From Vitellaria paradoxa (taxonomy: Eukaryota; Streptophyta; Magnoliopsida; Ericales; Sapotaceae): 64,000 nucleotides of DNA. The DNA lies in contig CM034236.1 of the NCBI GenBank assembly GCA_019916065.1, positions 10,897,334 through 10,961,333 on the forward strand. Reading direction: 5' to 3'. The notes beneath the pieces are model-generated. The model saw only the letters and a program-made list of their open reading frames with translations. It searched no databases and was not told the DNA's origin. The translations under genes were made by a program, and so were the position numbers. Shown one piece after another: positions 47,961-59,515 of this stretch (position 1 is the stretch's first letter; every line of letters starts with the position of its first letter).

Positions 47961-48130
47961 GTACACTATTTTCGGAAAAAATTGAAAGTTTTGAAATGTA
48001 GTGAAAAACGCATGATGTCATTTTTTATCTTTTTGTTGCAAGTGCGACTTATTCACAAACAAATTTTTTTGGTATAATTAAAATCCTTATAAGTCCATAA
48101 ATAGTGACCGGCTTCCAAAAACCCCTATTA
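47870..48130 (+). repeat. Dispersed repeat, second copy (partner at 1-360)
   Basis: TTTTGATTTTGTTCCAAAAATC, GTGCGACTTATTCACAAA and ATAAATAGTGACCGGCTTCC match the left end of the window in the same order and orientation. It follows directly on the palindromic tandem repeat, so both may belong to one element. Confidence 0.7.
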
Positions 48131-48146
48131 TATGATCAATTAATTA

Positions 48147-48950
48147 GGGCTCATTTAACAACTTTGTCGCTTTTCTGTTACTGTTTTCTGTTTTGTGTTT
48201 TCTGTTACTGTTTATTTTTTCTGAAATGAAAACAAAAACTGTGCTTAGTAATGTAATTTTGTTTACACAAATTTGTAAATAGAAAATAAAAATCTATTTG
48301 GTAAACACCGTAAAATTTTTCAATTATGAAACAACTAAAAAAATTTTTTTGATGTAGTTTACTGAAAAATTACATTTATGCCTCGCTATTTTGATCCTTA
48401 TTTATGTAAAAATAACATTTTGACCTATATTATTTTTTTATTTTTATTTCTACTTATTTTTAAAAATTATATTTTTATCTTGGGATGGGTTTGACAGTGA
48501 TGAACGGATCACTGGATTTGAAGGGGGGAAGCGGGAGAAGATGAAAAAAAAGAAGAAGATATAGGTGAGAGGGGGGAAGAAGATTCAGGGAGAGAGAGGG
48601 AGCGGAAGAAGATGAGCAAAAAATAGAGGAAGATTCAGGGGAGGGGGTAGAGAGAGAGAGAACGGAGAAGAAGAAGCAAAAAGAGAACACTTACCTGGAA
48701 GAGGGAGAGCAATATATTTGTTTCTGGTGTTTTATTTATAATTTATTTTCATTGAAAAAAAAAAAAAAAAAAAACCAACATGGAAACATCTCCTAAGATG
48801 TTTTTGTTTTTTGTCTAATTTTGACAATAGTTTTTATTTTTTTGACAACAAAAAAATGTAAATATTTTTATTAAATGCATTTTTGTTTTTAATTTTCAAA
48901 AATATAAAAAAAAAACAAAAAATAAAAATATCACCAAACGGAAACTTAAA
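48147..48950 (+). mobile_element. Foldback-like element with purine-rich core
   Basis: TTTTCTGTTACTGTTTTCTG at the left and AAAAACAAAAAATAAAAATA with CACCAAACGG at the right resemble loosely paired ends. The core (48516-48700) is a G/A-rich block. The weak 71-codon minus frame across the core is compositional. Confidence 0.35.
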
Positions 48951-49149
48951 ATGTTGTTGAAAGAGTGAATTTGTTTGACGGTTGAAGAGTGGCGAGTTAT
49001 TTGGTGGGATTTCGTTGGGTACCATAAATATATATTTTTAGAATTTACAAAAGCGCAAGTTCTGAAAATCTTAATGAATATTTTTAATTGAATATTACAA
49101 ACTCAGTATATAATAACAAAATAATGTTAACCTATTCATTTTTCTAAAT

Positions 49150-49331
49150 CTCTATCAAGGTTTTTTAATTGGAATACGAACCTCTTAAGCAAAATAAGAT
49201 TTTTAATTAAAATAAGAAATTAATTTTAATAAGTTTTACCTAATCTCAAACTTAAATATTAGAAAATAAAAATAAATAAAGTGTAAACTTAGAAACTAAT
49301 TAAAATATTTTTACAAATAAAATTTTATTCT
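49150..49331 (+). repeat. Dispersed repeat shared with 56950-57135
   Basis: Both carry AATTGGAATA, AAAATAAGATTT-like and AATTAATTAAAATATTTTTAC-like stretches, followed by ATCTCCGTCGC or CATCTCGTGTG in the same order. No coding content. Confidence 0.4.
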
Positions 49332-49431
49332 TGAGCACTTATCTCCGTCGCATATTTTATATTAGATTTCATCTCTTCAAAATAATTTCGTCATTGAGTT
49401 TAAGAAATAAGTTATGTTAGTCGATGAAAGC

Positions 49432-49580
49432 TCGGTTTGGAATGATAAAAAAATTTTAAAAATGATGAAAAATACTAAAAAATTCTAAAAGTTATTCACT
49501 TTTTATTTCACTACATGAATTACGAACACACAATTTATCTCACTTTATGTCATTTTATCTTACTTTTTGTCACTCCAAAC
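49432..49580 (+). mobile_element. Small MITE, family B
   Basis: CGGTTTGGAATGATAAAAAA at the left and TTTTTGTCACTCCAAACGC at the right form inverted ends. The middle has TATTTCACTACATGAATTACG. Confidence 0.7.
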
Positions 49581-49948
49581 GCATCTGAAATAAAAAAAAT
49601 TAATAAAATCTCGAATATTAAAAGCCCTTGGATGAGCTGGATCTTCATGTTGCTGCTTGAATCCCAACTAAATTGTTCTAAGTCTCCCTCTAAGCTTTCT
49701 CTCTCTAGTTTCTCTCTTCTTTTCTTCAAGCTCCTTGACCGCACCAATATCACCTACTAAGCTATCTTTCTCTCATTTAATATGATGTAAATATGAACGA
49801 AGAAAGTAACAAGAAAGTAAGAAATCAACATACAGAATTTAACTTGGTTCGGCTAGATTACGTACGTCCACGACGGCTGAAATATTTTTTTTATTAACTG
49901 CAAAATTCCTTATAGGGTTACATAGCACAAAAACACACACACAAAGAC

Positions 49949-49981
<33 letters not shown>

Positions 49982-50730
49982 AAAAAATCATAACCTTGTC
50001 AATAAGACCAAAATACCCATATTGTACCGTAGCCCCCTCACAACCCTCCAAGCAATAACACGTGTACTCCTTTAGAGGAATTTTCTATGCTCCACTCTGC
50101 TCCGAAAACTCTTCGTTCCTTCCTAAGTCTTCAGTCTGAATATGAACCACATATCACAACGTTCAATTTCTTTAAATTTTAATCGGCACATAAACTAACT
50201 AGTTTTTAATTAATTTGTGCTTATTGACTAATTTTTAGTGAAACAAGAATAAAAGTCAAAAGCATTGACTAAAAACCTAATTAGAAAATAAAATTGAATT
50301 TCAGTTTAAAGTTTTGAAAAAAATATGGGAAAAAAATTTTTTCAAGCTTGTGAAGGAGATCATTGAGGAACAATACACGGATTTGCCATTGCTTTTTGGC
50401 AGAGTAATCAAGTGAAGTATATATGATGAAATATATAGACATAAAAAAATAAAAAAAATAATAAAAAAGAACTTCCACTGAACTAAGAACTGTAGCTGTG
50501 AACCAGAGATAATCCATCTAAAAAGAGGATCTTCTATGGTAATAAAATTGAGATATGAAGAAAGCATACTAAGAGGCAACCAATCCTACTCTCAAGCAAT
50601 ATGGCATAGCCCATAAAACAAAGGATTCATCTTTTGACTAGAATGGAAGGAAAATGCAATTTGGACCAGAAAATAAAACCAGGATAATATAGCAGTTGTA
50701 GAGTTGTAACTAAAATAAACTTCCAAGAAA
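49581..50730. other. Intergenic DNA between the LFR side and the U-box gene
   Basis: A (TA)n(CA)n microsatellite lies at 49950-49980. CTTGGTTCGGCTAGATTACG with TACGTCCACGACGG (49844-49876) looks like the edge of a common plant LTR-derived repeat, but I cannot delimit it. No gene is supported. Confidence 0.35.
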
Positions 50731-50734
50731 TTTT

Positions 50735-50868
50735 TATTTTCAACTGATAGATTCATGAGAGATCAAACTTATTCTAGTTACTTTTTCTGGTAGATTTTTT
50801 TATTTTCAACTGATAGATTCATGAGAGATCAAACTTATTCTAGTTACTTTTTCCGGTAGATTTTTCTG
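50735..50868 (+). repeat. 67-bp near-perfect tandem duplication
   Basis: TTATTTTCAACTGATAGATT through TCTAGTTACTTTTTCTGGTA is repeated with a period of 67 and one change. Confidence 0.9.
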
Positions 50869-51502
50869 ATTGTGTAGCATTACACAGGACTAAACTTGAT
50901 TCACTGTGTGTTGAATCAAAAATTGAAGTTTTAACGAAAATCCGAATCCAATCTTCTCATCTAGTAGCCCTCCCAAATCTGCCCGCTTGACTGAAGAACA
51001 AACCAGTTCCTGCCATGCATGCAGCATGCAGAAACATACTCGAAAAACTCCAATGACTAAACATTAGGAAGTTCCATCGAGTACAGTTTTATACCCGCAA
51101 TAATTCAAGGTTTAACATGGATGCATAGGTATTTGATTTCATATATGAGAAAGTGGATACACATTTATTTTTTGAAATTTGTTTCAAATGGAATCGAGTT
51201 CAAGCAAAGGTAGGCACATTCAGACTTAAAAATTGTTAAAAGTTCAACTACAATCCATCTGTAAATCAATTGCTGAATTCATCCCATGTTTAAAAAAAAA
51301 AAAAAAATCTTGATAATTAAAGAAAATAAGATCAGTAGTTCAAGGCCTTATATGTCAAAGGGGGAAAAAGGAAAAAGAATTATTATACGTTTGTAGGTAC
51401 AAAGGCACATATTATACTGAATGTACCTGATCCACTGGGGGAGTCAAATACTTGCAGAAAAGTCAGATGTACTCCATTCCAATTTGATCAAGAGGATTTT
51501 TT

Positions 51503-54500
51503 TCATCTGTTTAATCCCGGAACAAGAGATCTTGATGATCTGGAATAACGTTCAAGGAGCGACAAGACTCTAGCTGCCTTCCGCTGAAGATGACCAACCT
51601 CATTTATGTTGCGACCAGCAAGAGGAATGAGAATTAATCTAGCTGCTGCTCCAAAGTACTCCACCATTTCCTTCGATTGGAAAACTTTCTCCAGGAGCTT
51701 CAAAGCCTCTTCCTTTAGAGACTCAGTTCCCCAAGTCAAGACCTCCAACACGGGTGGAATAGCTTCGGCTTGGTACAGCACATTGGCCCCTCGGTAAGGA
51801 AAGTCTTCGCGAACTAGAGTCGAAAGCGCCTGAATTACTTCGTATGTTGTAGCATGAACCTTTTCCTGCAGAAGATTCACCAGCTTCGGCAATGCATTCG
51901 CCTCCAGCATACAAAATGTAGTGTTGACACTGCAGGTGCCTCCGTGGGCTGAGCACAAAGGGTCATGTGACCGATGAAAACACCAGCAGCCGACCCTTTT
52001 TTTCAGAACAGTAAGTTTTGAACTACTCACAGAAAGATTACCGATGAGGGCAGCTGCTCTTGCCTTTGCTGTCACTGAACCAGCATCGAGAAGCTCCACA
52101 AGTAGAGGGTAAGAGCCCAGTTCAACTACAATACGTTGCGATTCAAGACTTGTGGGATCTGTAAACCTGAAGAGAGCACTTAAAGCATTTTCTTTCGCTT
52201 CCATGGTCCCACTTTTTAAGATGTTTATGATCGCATTCAGTCCGTCCAGTTCTATCATTTTCTTCGTGAGTGATTCTTCTGATTTTGGTAGATTGGCTAA
52301 TAAACCGGCTGCAGCCATTTGCACATCGCTGTTGTTGCTATTTTCAAGGAAACTCAGTAAGGCCTCCAGCCTTCTTGGCCTAAGGAGGTACTCCACAACT
52401 CCTTGTGGCTCATGCTGTGAGAAAAGGAAAAGAAGGTTTATTGCAACTTCCCGGATTTCAAGATCGGAGTTGTCAAGGAGATGGAGGACCAGCGAAACAC
52501 CATTTGAAGTGAGCACGGCCGTCTTAACTAGCCCCACCTCAGATTGACAAATTCCAAGAAGCGTACGCAAGGCGGGCCTCCTGACAACATATGATGAGAG
52601 GGGATTCTCTTGAAATTCTAGCAAGTTTTTGATTATTGGCTCTAATTCAAGTTGGTTCCCAGCTTCATCGATAAAGAATTTAGCTCCATCACCATTGGAG
52701 GCAAGTTTCTCGAGGACTTCAGAACATTTTGCGATGATAATTGTGCGTAAATGGAAGGAGAACATTAATTTCAGAAGCAGAGGGACCCCGCCGGCAGCAG
52801 CAATAAGCCTTTTGTTTTCATGGTAACTTGATAGCTTAACCAACGCAGATAAAGATGACTCCTTTAATTCCATGTTGCCAGATGCCATTTCAAGCAAAGG
52901 AGGTATCACTCCTGCCTCACCAAGTAGCTTGATATTTTGTTCAACCAGTTCCATGCTAGCAAGTGCTCTTACCATTGACATCCTTGATGACTCTGGCCCT
53001 AAAGAGTAAAAGAATGGTATAATACAATTTCAATTAAAAAAAAAAAGGAAAGTTAGTCATGCGCTACAGCTTTTCATTTGATGCTGATCAGTATGCAAAA
53101 GTCTCAATGGCACACAAACATGAGAGAACAGAAATTTTGAGAATGCATTTTTGTGCAAAGCACAACCAAACGCAAAACTGTAGGTCTAATCTATAAGCGA
53201 GACTGGAGAACCATGAAACAGAACCATGCAAGTGTTTACAGAGATAATGAATCAAGTTCATCCACACAAGCAAGTTGTGTTCCCAGTTGTTTATATATAT
53301 ATATAGAAGTTTGGTTTCCTCATCTTTCATTCCATTATAATTAGAAAATATGGAAAATGATATCTCAAGTTCAGAGTTTCCAGAAATTACTACTACCGCT
53401 CCGAACAAATGTTTTGGTGCACACTTTCTGGATCGCGGTACACTGATATTCCAGTATACTAAATTTTACAATTCAAAAAGATTATACTTATGTTAATTCA
53501 CTAACAAAAAACTCTAAAAATAGTCAATTCATAATAATTGGTGACAACAACCAATAAGATTAAATTTTTACAAAGGATAATAAGCAAAAATTCGTGTCAA
53601 ACGGAAAGTGCGATAAGTTTCATGAATATCTACACTGTTTTATTTTCTTGATTAATTAGTAACATTATTATTTTTTCAAATAAGTCACTTGTTTATACCA
53701 AATTATTATAATTATATGATGACTTTGTGAAAAGCCTATCTCCCATCATACCATATTTCAGAGTATAAGTGTATAGAGTTTTTCATTTTGTTCCATGTAT
53801 CAAAATGGTCCACGTTTCAAGCAACATTGGTCATGAGGCCATTTTATATTGTTTTATTACATCCTTTACCTCTTCGTGGTTGGTAGGCTGGGCTGCCAAA
53901 CTTTTTCAAAGCACCATCAGAGCAACTATAAATATATATTATTTACCAAAAAAAAAAAAACTATAAATATATATTATTAAAACACCCAACTCAAATCCAA
54001 TTGAGAAGAAGCAAAGAGATCCATTAAGATCTTATACCGGTTTTGGATGCACTATTTGTTTGATGTGGGAAAACTCCCTACATATATGGATGCATATTCT
54101 TCTCAAAAGATTTAAAGGGTTCCTAATTTTGATTGTCATGGCAAGCTGTCTATTCATTATATATAAGACTATCTCGTAAACTCAAAGGATAGGTTCACTA
54201 ACCTTGAATTATACAAGCAATAAGCGGTTTATACCAGTCTGCCTCAGCAGCACGGACAATGTTCTCCTCATCTTCATCGCAAAGCTTCATCAAGATTCCT
54301 TCAGCTTTCTCTGTTGACTCCCCAGCTGGGCTCTTAAGAAAGGTAACAAGGAAATGGATTGCACTACGCTGCTGAGAAAGTTTCCTGCAAACACTTGTGT
54401 CCCAGCCAGATCTGTCTTGCAATAACTCGTAGAGCAACTCAACTGCAGCCTTTGATAGGCTTGAGTCAGCCCCTAAGGATGGAATGATGTGATCAAACCC

Positions 54501-56357
54501 CTGAGACTCGACCACTTTATCCTATAAAATTAGATTCCAAATGTAGAATTTAGAATATTGCGAAGCAATTTTTTTTCTTTCTCATGAAACAAATTTGAAA
54601 ATCTAGATATGCATATGCCATGTGTTTGGGCGTCGATGCATCCACGGGTATAAAAGGAGATGATGAATTCTGACTGGAAAGAAAAAAAAAAAAAAAAACA
54701 CATTTCAAATCAAGCTGATATAAGGTTCATTAAATTAAGCCTTTTCATTTTGTTTATCCATGCAGTTATCTAAAGACGTTGAAGTGTCGATAAGAAAACC
54801 AACTAAATGATATTCATGGCTTCAGACTAAGCAAATTCAAAATATCAGACCATGAATACTCATATAAAAAATACTATAAAAAATATAAGTACTTTCATTA
54901 AGATTATTGTGGAGTCCATCTAAAATTGTTGGACGCAATTTTCTAATTCAAATGGTAACAATATTTGTAACTACTATAAAGACCTAAAATTGAAAACATC
55001 CCTGAAAAGACCAAGTTATAAAAGCATAGGAAGTAAAGAGGGGACTGTAAATTTCAGATGCAAGAAAGTCCTTTTTCCCCCCCTCCTGTTTCCCTTTTCT
55101 TTGATCTTTTTGGTTTAAGGAGCCACTGACCTTATTTCTTGGATTCCCTTCTACAACATACTTTAAGGTAATTAGTATCTTCTCTTTCACATCTCTGTTT
55201 TGTAAGCTTCCAAGGATAGAGATAATAAGATCAGTAAGGCCTCCAATGGAAATCCAGTCCTTGTTAATAGAATTCTCCCTCATAAGCTCCTGCATTTGGT
55301 CTAGGGCATCCTCCACAGACAACTCTACTTCTGATAGCAGTTTCTCTTTGCAGGATCTGATTTTGAAGCAGTAATTAAGTTCTTTCCACTCTTTAATCGA
55401 TTGTCTCAGTTGAAGGTTAGACCTAAAAGAAAAATCCTCAAGGGGATCACCTGTTTCTGGATCAGTTTTCTCTCCACGCCTGAACCAATCTTCGAGGGCT
55501 GTTCTCTCGCATGTGGTACCTGTGTAAAGGCTGACAGGATCGGCCATCACATTTTTTGTTATACAACAAATGAAAGCTTTATACGGCTGGATATATTCTT
55601 CTCTTAGATTATTCCTTTCGATGAACTGAAGCCATTGCAAGTACTGCTTCCTGATTTCTTCATAATCTCTCGCGGCATCGGCCTGAGAGAGCAGCTCAAT
55701 GACCTGCCCCAATAAGAAAACTTCGGCCCTTGCTTTCCTATTGGCAGCTTCTTCCTTTTCTCTCTTGAAGCTTTCTAGCTCTTTGCATATCTCTTCAGGC
55801 TCCACTGGCACCCCAACTGCTTTTGCTATCGCTGTGAGCATATCGTTCGCAAAACCCTGGTCAAGCTTCTGCTCCGTAAGACCCTGATTCAACTTGTCAA
55901 CAATTTGAAGCCGATTTTGACAGGCTTCAAATTCTGCTCTTTGCATCTCGCTCTGCAACCTATTCACATGCTCGGATATCCCCGAAAGAACTTCAGTGTT
56001 CGCAAGGGATAAAGAAGCCAAAGACTTTCCAATGTCTCTTGTGACATCTTCTACCTCCTTGACAATGTGGCGGCACCTAACCAGCAAGTAGAAACGGGAT
56101 CGGTGCTTGTAGTTCTCAACCAAGTTATTAGCCTTCTTTACATCGGCTTCGAGAAATTCCAAAGCTTGTCTTGCAGCTTGAGAATCATTCAGTTTTTGGA
56201 GCTGCAATTCCTTCAAGACTGACTCGATATCGAATAGGTACTGCGAGAGAACCTTGAAAGTCTCCTTCTCAAAAACAACATCCTTTGCAGCTTGAGCTGT
56301 TTTAATGACCTGGCTAGTGAGCACAGTCAAGATGGTTCCAATTGGTATGAACTCCAT
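51503..56357 (-). CDS. U-box domain-containing protein 44-like E3 ubiquitin ligase with armadillo repeats (three exons, 1013 aa)
   Basis: A plant U-box (PUB) E3 ligase of the PUB42/43/44 (SAUL1) group; such proteins ubiquitinate partners and act in senescence, ABA and immune signalling. The target of this copy is unknown. Coding exons are 55131-56357, 54203-54521 and 51503-52998, all GT-AG, giving 1013 aa. Residues 1-250 form a helical N-terminal domain of the UND type (MEFIPIGTILTVLTSQ). The U-box spans about 259-332 (YKAFICCITKNVMADPVSLY, TGTTCERTALEDWF). From about 365 onward there are armadillo repeats (AAAGLLANLPKSEESLTKKM, AAALIGNLSVSS). They are interrupted at about 853-877 by a Cys/His-rich stretch (CWCF, CSAHGGTC, FC). 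Arabidopsis PUB43 and PUB44 are about 800 aa as I recall, so the longer form is closer in layout to PUB42. The start is the first ATG after the in-frame 5' end. The gene looks intact. Confidence 0.93.
53412..53810 (+). mobile_element. MITE-like repeat in the second intron of the U-box gene
   Basis: Copy of the element at 43145-43617, starting TTTTGGTGCACAC and ending TGTATCAAAA. It lies antisense to the host gene, while the LFR copy lies sense. Confidence 0.6.
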
Positions 56358-57900
56358 TGCGATTGATATCTATGTGCCAAGTCCTCTATTATACCAAAGA
56401 GGGTTGTTGACGCCCGTGGATTAGAAATTGAAGTTCACAAACCATAGCGCATACCTTTCACCTTTCAACATAATTCCACTATTTCCCTCCTTTGCCTGAG
56501 CATTTATCAGCAGCCTTACGACCTAATTGATGCACAACATTTTAGAATAAGTACCAAAGAACTCCTCAATAATGCCTCCTAGTCACAATGCAGAAGCTCA
56601 CACTAAGGAGTCACATAAAATAAATTGGCTATTAATCAAATTCCTTGAGATCTCATGTTCTTTTCATCACCTAGCACATATAAGCTAAAAGGAAAAAGGA
56701 GAGGGAAGGAGGCCTACAGATAAGCCAACAGATATAGATCAGAATTGGAAAAAGGCAAATGGAGAATTTGACACAGCGATGAACCATTTGCCAGGAACAT
56801 GTTCCCAAGGACGACAAGGAGACGTTCTTGTACACGAACACTAACAAAAACACAAAATTATAAAATCTGAATTTTATTAATGAATTAATCTGAAAACCTG
56901 AGACCACAAAGATACTATTCATAATGACAAGCTATCCTAAATCTAATCCAACCTAAGATAGGTTTCCTAACTCTCTAATTGGAATATGAAATTCCTAACT
57001 AAAATATGATTTCCTGGGTAAGATTGGAAATTATTTCTAATAAACTTCAGCTAAGCCTAAGCTTAAATTCTAAAAACCCAAAAATAAATAAAAAAATCCT
57101 AAAAATTAATTAAAATATTTTTACCATTAGTCACTTTACTCCATCTCGTGTGTCTTACATGGGAAAAATAGGACCTTCTTCTTTCTACCATGAAGGTGAA
57201 AACAATATCACAATTTTAAGGACCAGGCCTTTAAACTTCACAGTAGAAGCCACGATAAATGGTTCAATAAATTAGACCAAAACATTTGGAATTTCTTCGG
57301 AAAAAACAAAAAAGAAAGAAAGAAAAAAAAAAGGAACAAAAGAAAAGTGTTTAGCTATTAAACAAATTGGAAAGAACCCACCCTTAAAAATCAAATTAAG
57401 AAATAATTAAATTGAATGATTGCAAATATCAAACACATTCAACAATATTTTAAGGTATACTTACCAATTGGGTTCAACCCAAATTACCAATCAAGTGAAA
57501 GAGAAGAAGAAGAAAGCAAAGGAGCCGCTGAAGAAAAATTCTAGCGATAACTCAGAAAGCGAGAAGAACCCATGTCTAAAAAATTCAAGAAATCAAAAAA
57601 CGGGAAGGAAGACGACTTAGTTAATTTTCCCGGGAACCAAACACATAACAAGTATAATTGAACTATTCCCAGTCCATTTCAAATAACAACAAACACAGTA
57701 TGGGTTGTGAAATTTACCTCCAAACAGCTCACAACCCCACCCACAAGGACTGCCAGTTGTTTACAAGAAGAAGAAGAACACGAAGAAGAACTGAAGCTGA
57801 AAGTCAAGGATTGCCGACAAAATCAGAAAGAAAATGCAGATTAGTCACTTATTTTTTCATTTTGAGTTTTCTCGGAAACAACACGGAATGGGGAAGATCC
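56358..57900 (-). other. U-box gene 5' leader with probable intron
   Basis: A donor, GGAG followed by GTAAATTT (GT at 57716-57717), suggests a non-coding first exon from 57718 to about 57900, which is rich in CTTCTT on the sense strand as plant leaders often are. The acceptor is not settled: AG dinucleotides near 56370 and 56386 are candidates. The dispersed repeat at 56950-57135 lies within. Without the intron the leader would be about 1.5 kb, which is less likely. Confidence 0.4.
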
Positions 57901-58243
57901 TGAGTAGGCTTTGTGGTTGGGAGTCTCTTATATTTTCCTGGAAAGTTTTTGTATCTGGCAGGCCAGACCAATCAACTCCTCTCACCGTTTTCCGGGAAAA
58001 TTGTTATCGTAATACTTGAACGTGTTGGGACAGTTGAATTGACCGTTGAGTTAGAGTACGTGTAAAAAATGTGGAGTTCTCTAGGACGTATTCTGCATTT
58101 GATTTTTCTAGCAATATCCATTTTTTCCTTTCCTTTCCTTTTTTTTTTTCTAAATTACATTGACTACTCCGATTTTGATAAAAATGTACTTTTATATTTT
58201 TTTTTAAATTCTATTGATTATCCCAGCCTTTTATAGTTTGTTA

Positions 58244-59515
58244 TAGGACGTTTGGAGTAACAAAGATGTGGTAAAAATTAATAAAAATTATAGTGATATT
58301 TGGTTTATTTTTTTATTTTTTGTTTTTTATTTTTATTTTATATTTTAAAAATCTTAAAATAAAAAAATAAAAATACTCTGTTTTTATTATTTTTAATTTT
58401 TTTTATTTTGAATTAAAAACGTTCAAAATAACTTTTTGTCATTTTTTATTTTATGTGTAAACTCATTTTCTGTTTTCTAAAATAAAATTTGAAAATACAA
58501 GTGACTAAATGCGTTTTGAATCTTTTCCTTGTTTTCAAAAGTGTAAAATAGAAAATGAGTTAAAAACAGAAAATAGAAAATAAAAACAGAAAACAAAAAG
58601 TAGAAAAACAAACCAAGTGAGCCCTATAATTTTGTAATTCATACAGTGAGATAAAAAGTAAAGAAACAAAAAAACTTTTCTGTTTTCTATTTTTCTGTTT
58701 TCATTTTATATTTTAAAAATCTCAAAATAAAGAAACAAAAAATATTCTATTTTCATTATTTTTAAATTTTTTTTATTTTGGATTAAAAACGCTCAAAATA
58801 ACTTTTTATCATTTTTCATTTTATGTAAAAGTTCATTTTCTGTTTTCTAAAATAAATTTTAAAAACACAAGTGACCAAATGCGTTTTGAGTTTTTTCTTT
58901 ATTTTCAAAAGTGTAAAATAGAAAATGAGTTCAAAACAGAAAATAGAAAACAAAAACAGAAAACAGAAAACAAAAAGTAGAAAAACAAATCAAATGAGCC
59001 CTATAATTTTGTAATTCGTACAGTGAAATAAAAAGTAAAGAAACAAAATAACTTTTCTGTTTTTTATTTTTCTGTTTTCATTTTATATTTTAAAAATCTC
59101 AAAATAAAGAAACAAAAAATACTCTATTTTCATTATTTTCAAATTTTTTTTATTTTGGATTAAAAACACTCAAACTAACTTTTTATCATTTTTTATTTGA
59201 TGTACAAGCTCATTTTCTGTTTTCTAAAAATAAATTTTGAAAACACAAGTGACCAAATGCGTTTTGAGTTTTTTTCTTATTTTCAAAAGCGTAAAATAGA
59301 AAATGAGTTAAAAATAGAAAATAGAAAACAAAAACAGAAAACAAAACAGAAAACAAAAAGTAGAAAAACAAACCAAATGAGCCTTATAATTTTTTAATTC
59401 ATACAGTGAGATAAAAGTAAGTAATTTTAAGAGTTTTTTGTGTTTTTAGTAAAACTTTTTAAATTTTTTTTTGTGTTTTTAATGAAACTTAAAATTCTAA
59501 ACGGAACCATAAATT
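58244..59515 (+). mobile_element. Family B MITE interrupted by three tandem copies of a family A foldback element
   Basis: The outer ends CGTTTGGAGTAACAAAGATG (58248) and AATTCTAAACGGAACC (59491) belong to family B. Inside, three copies of a family A unit lie in tandem, starting near 58292, 58670 and 59045, each with ATGTGTAAACTCATTTTCTG-like and CAAATGCGTTTTGA blocks. They are separated by CCCTATAATTTTGTAATTCA plus TACAGTGAGATAAAAAGTA, which is family B sequence. Insertion came first, then tandem triplication of the insert with part of its host. Confidence 0.7.
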
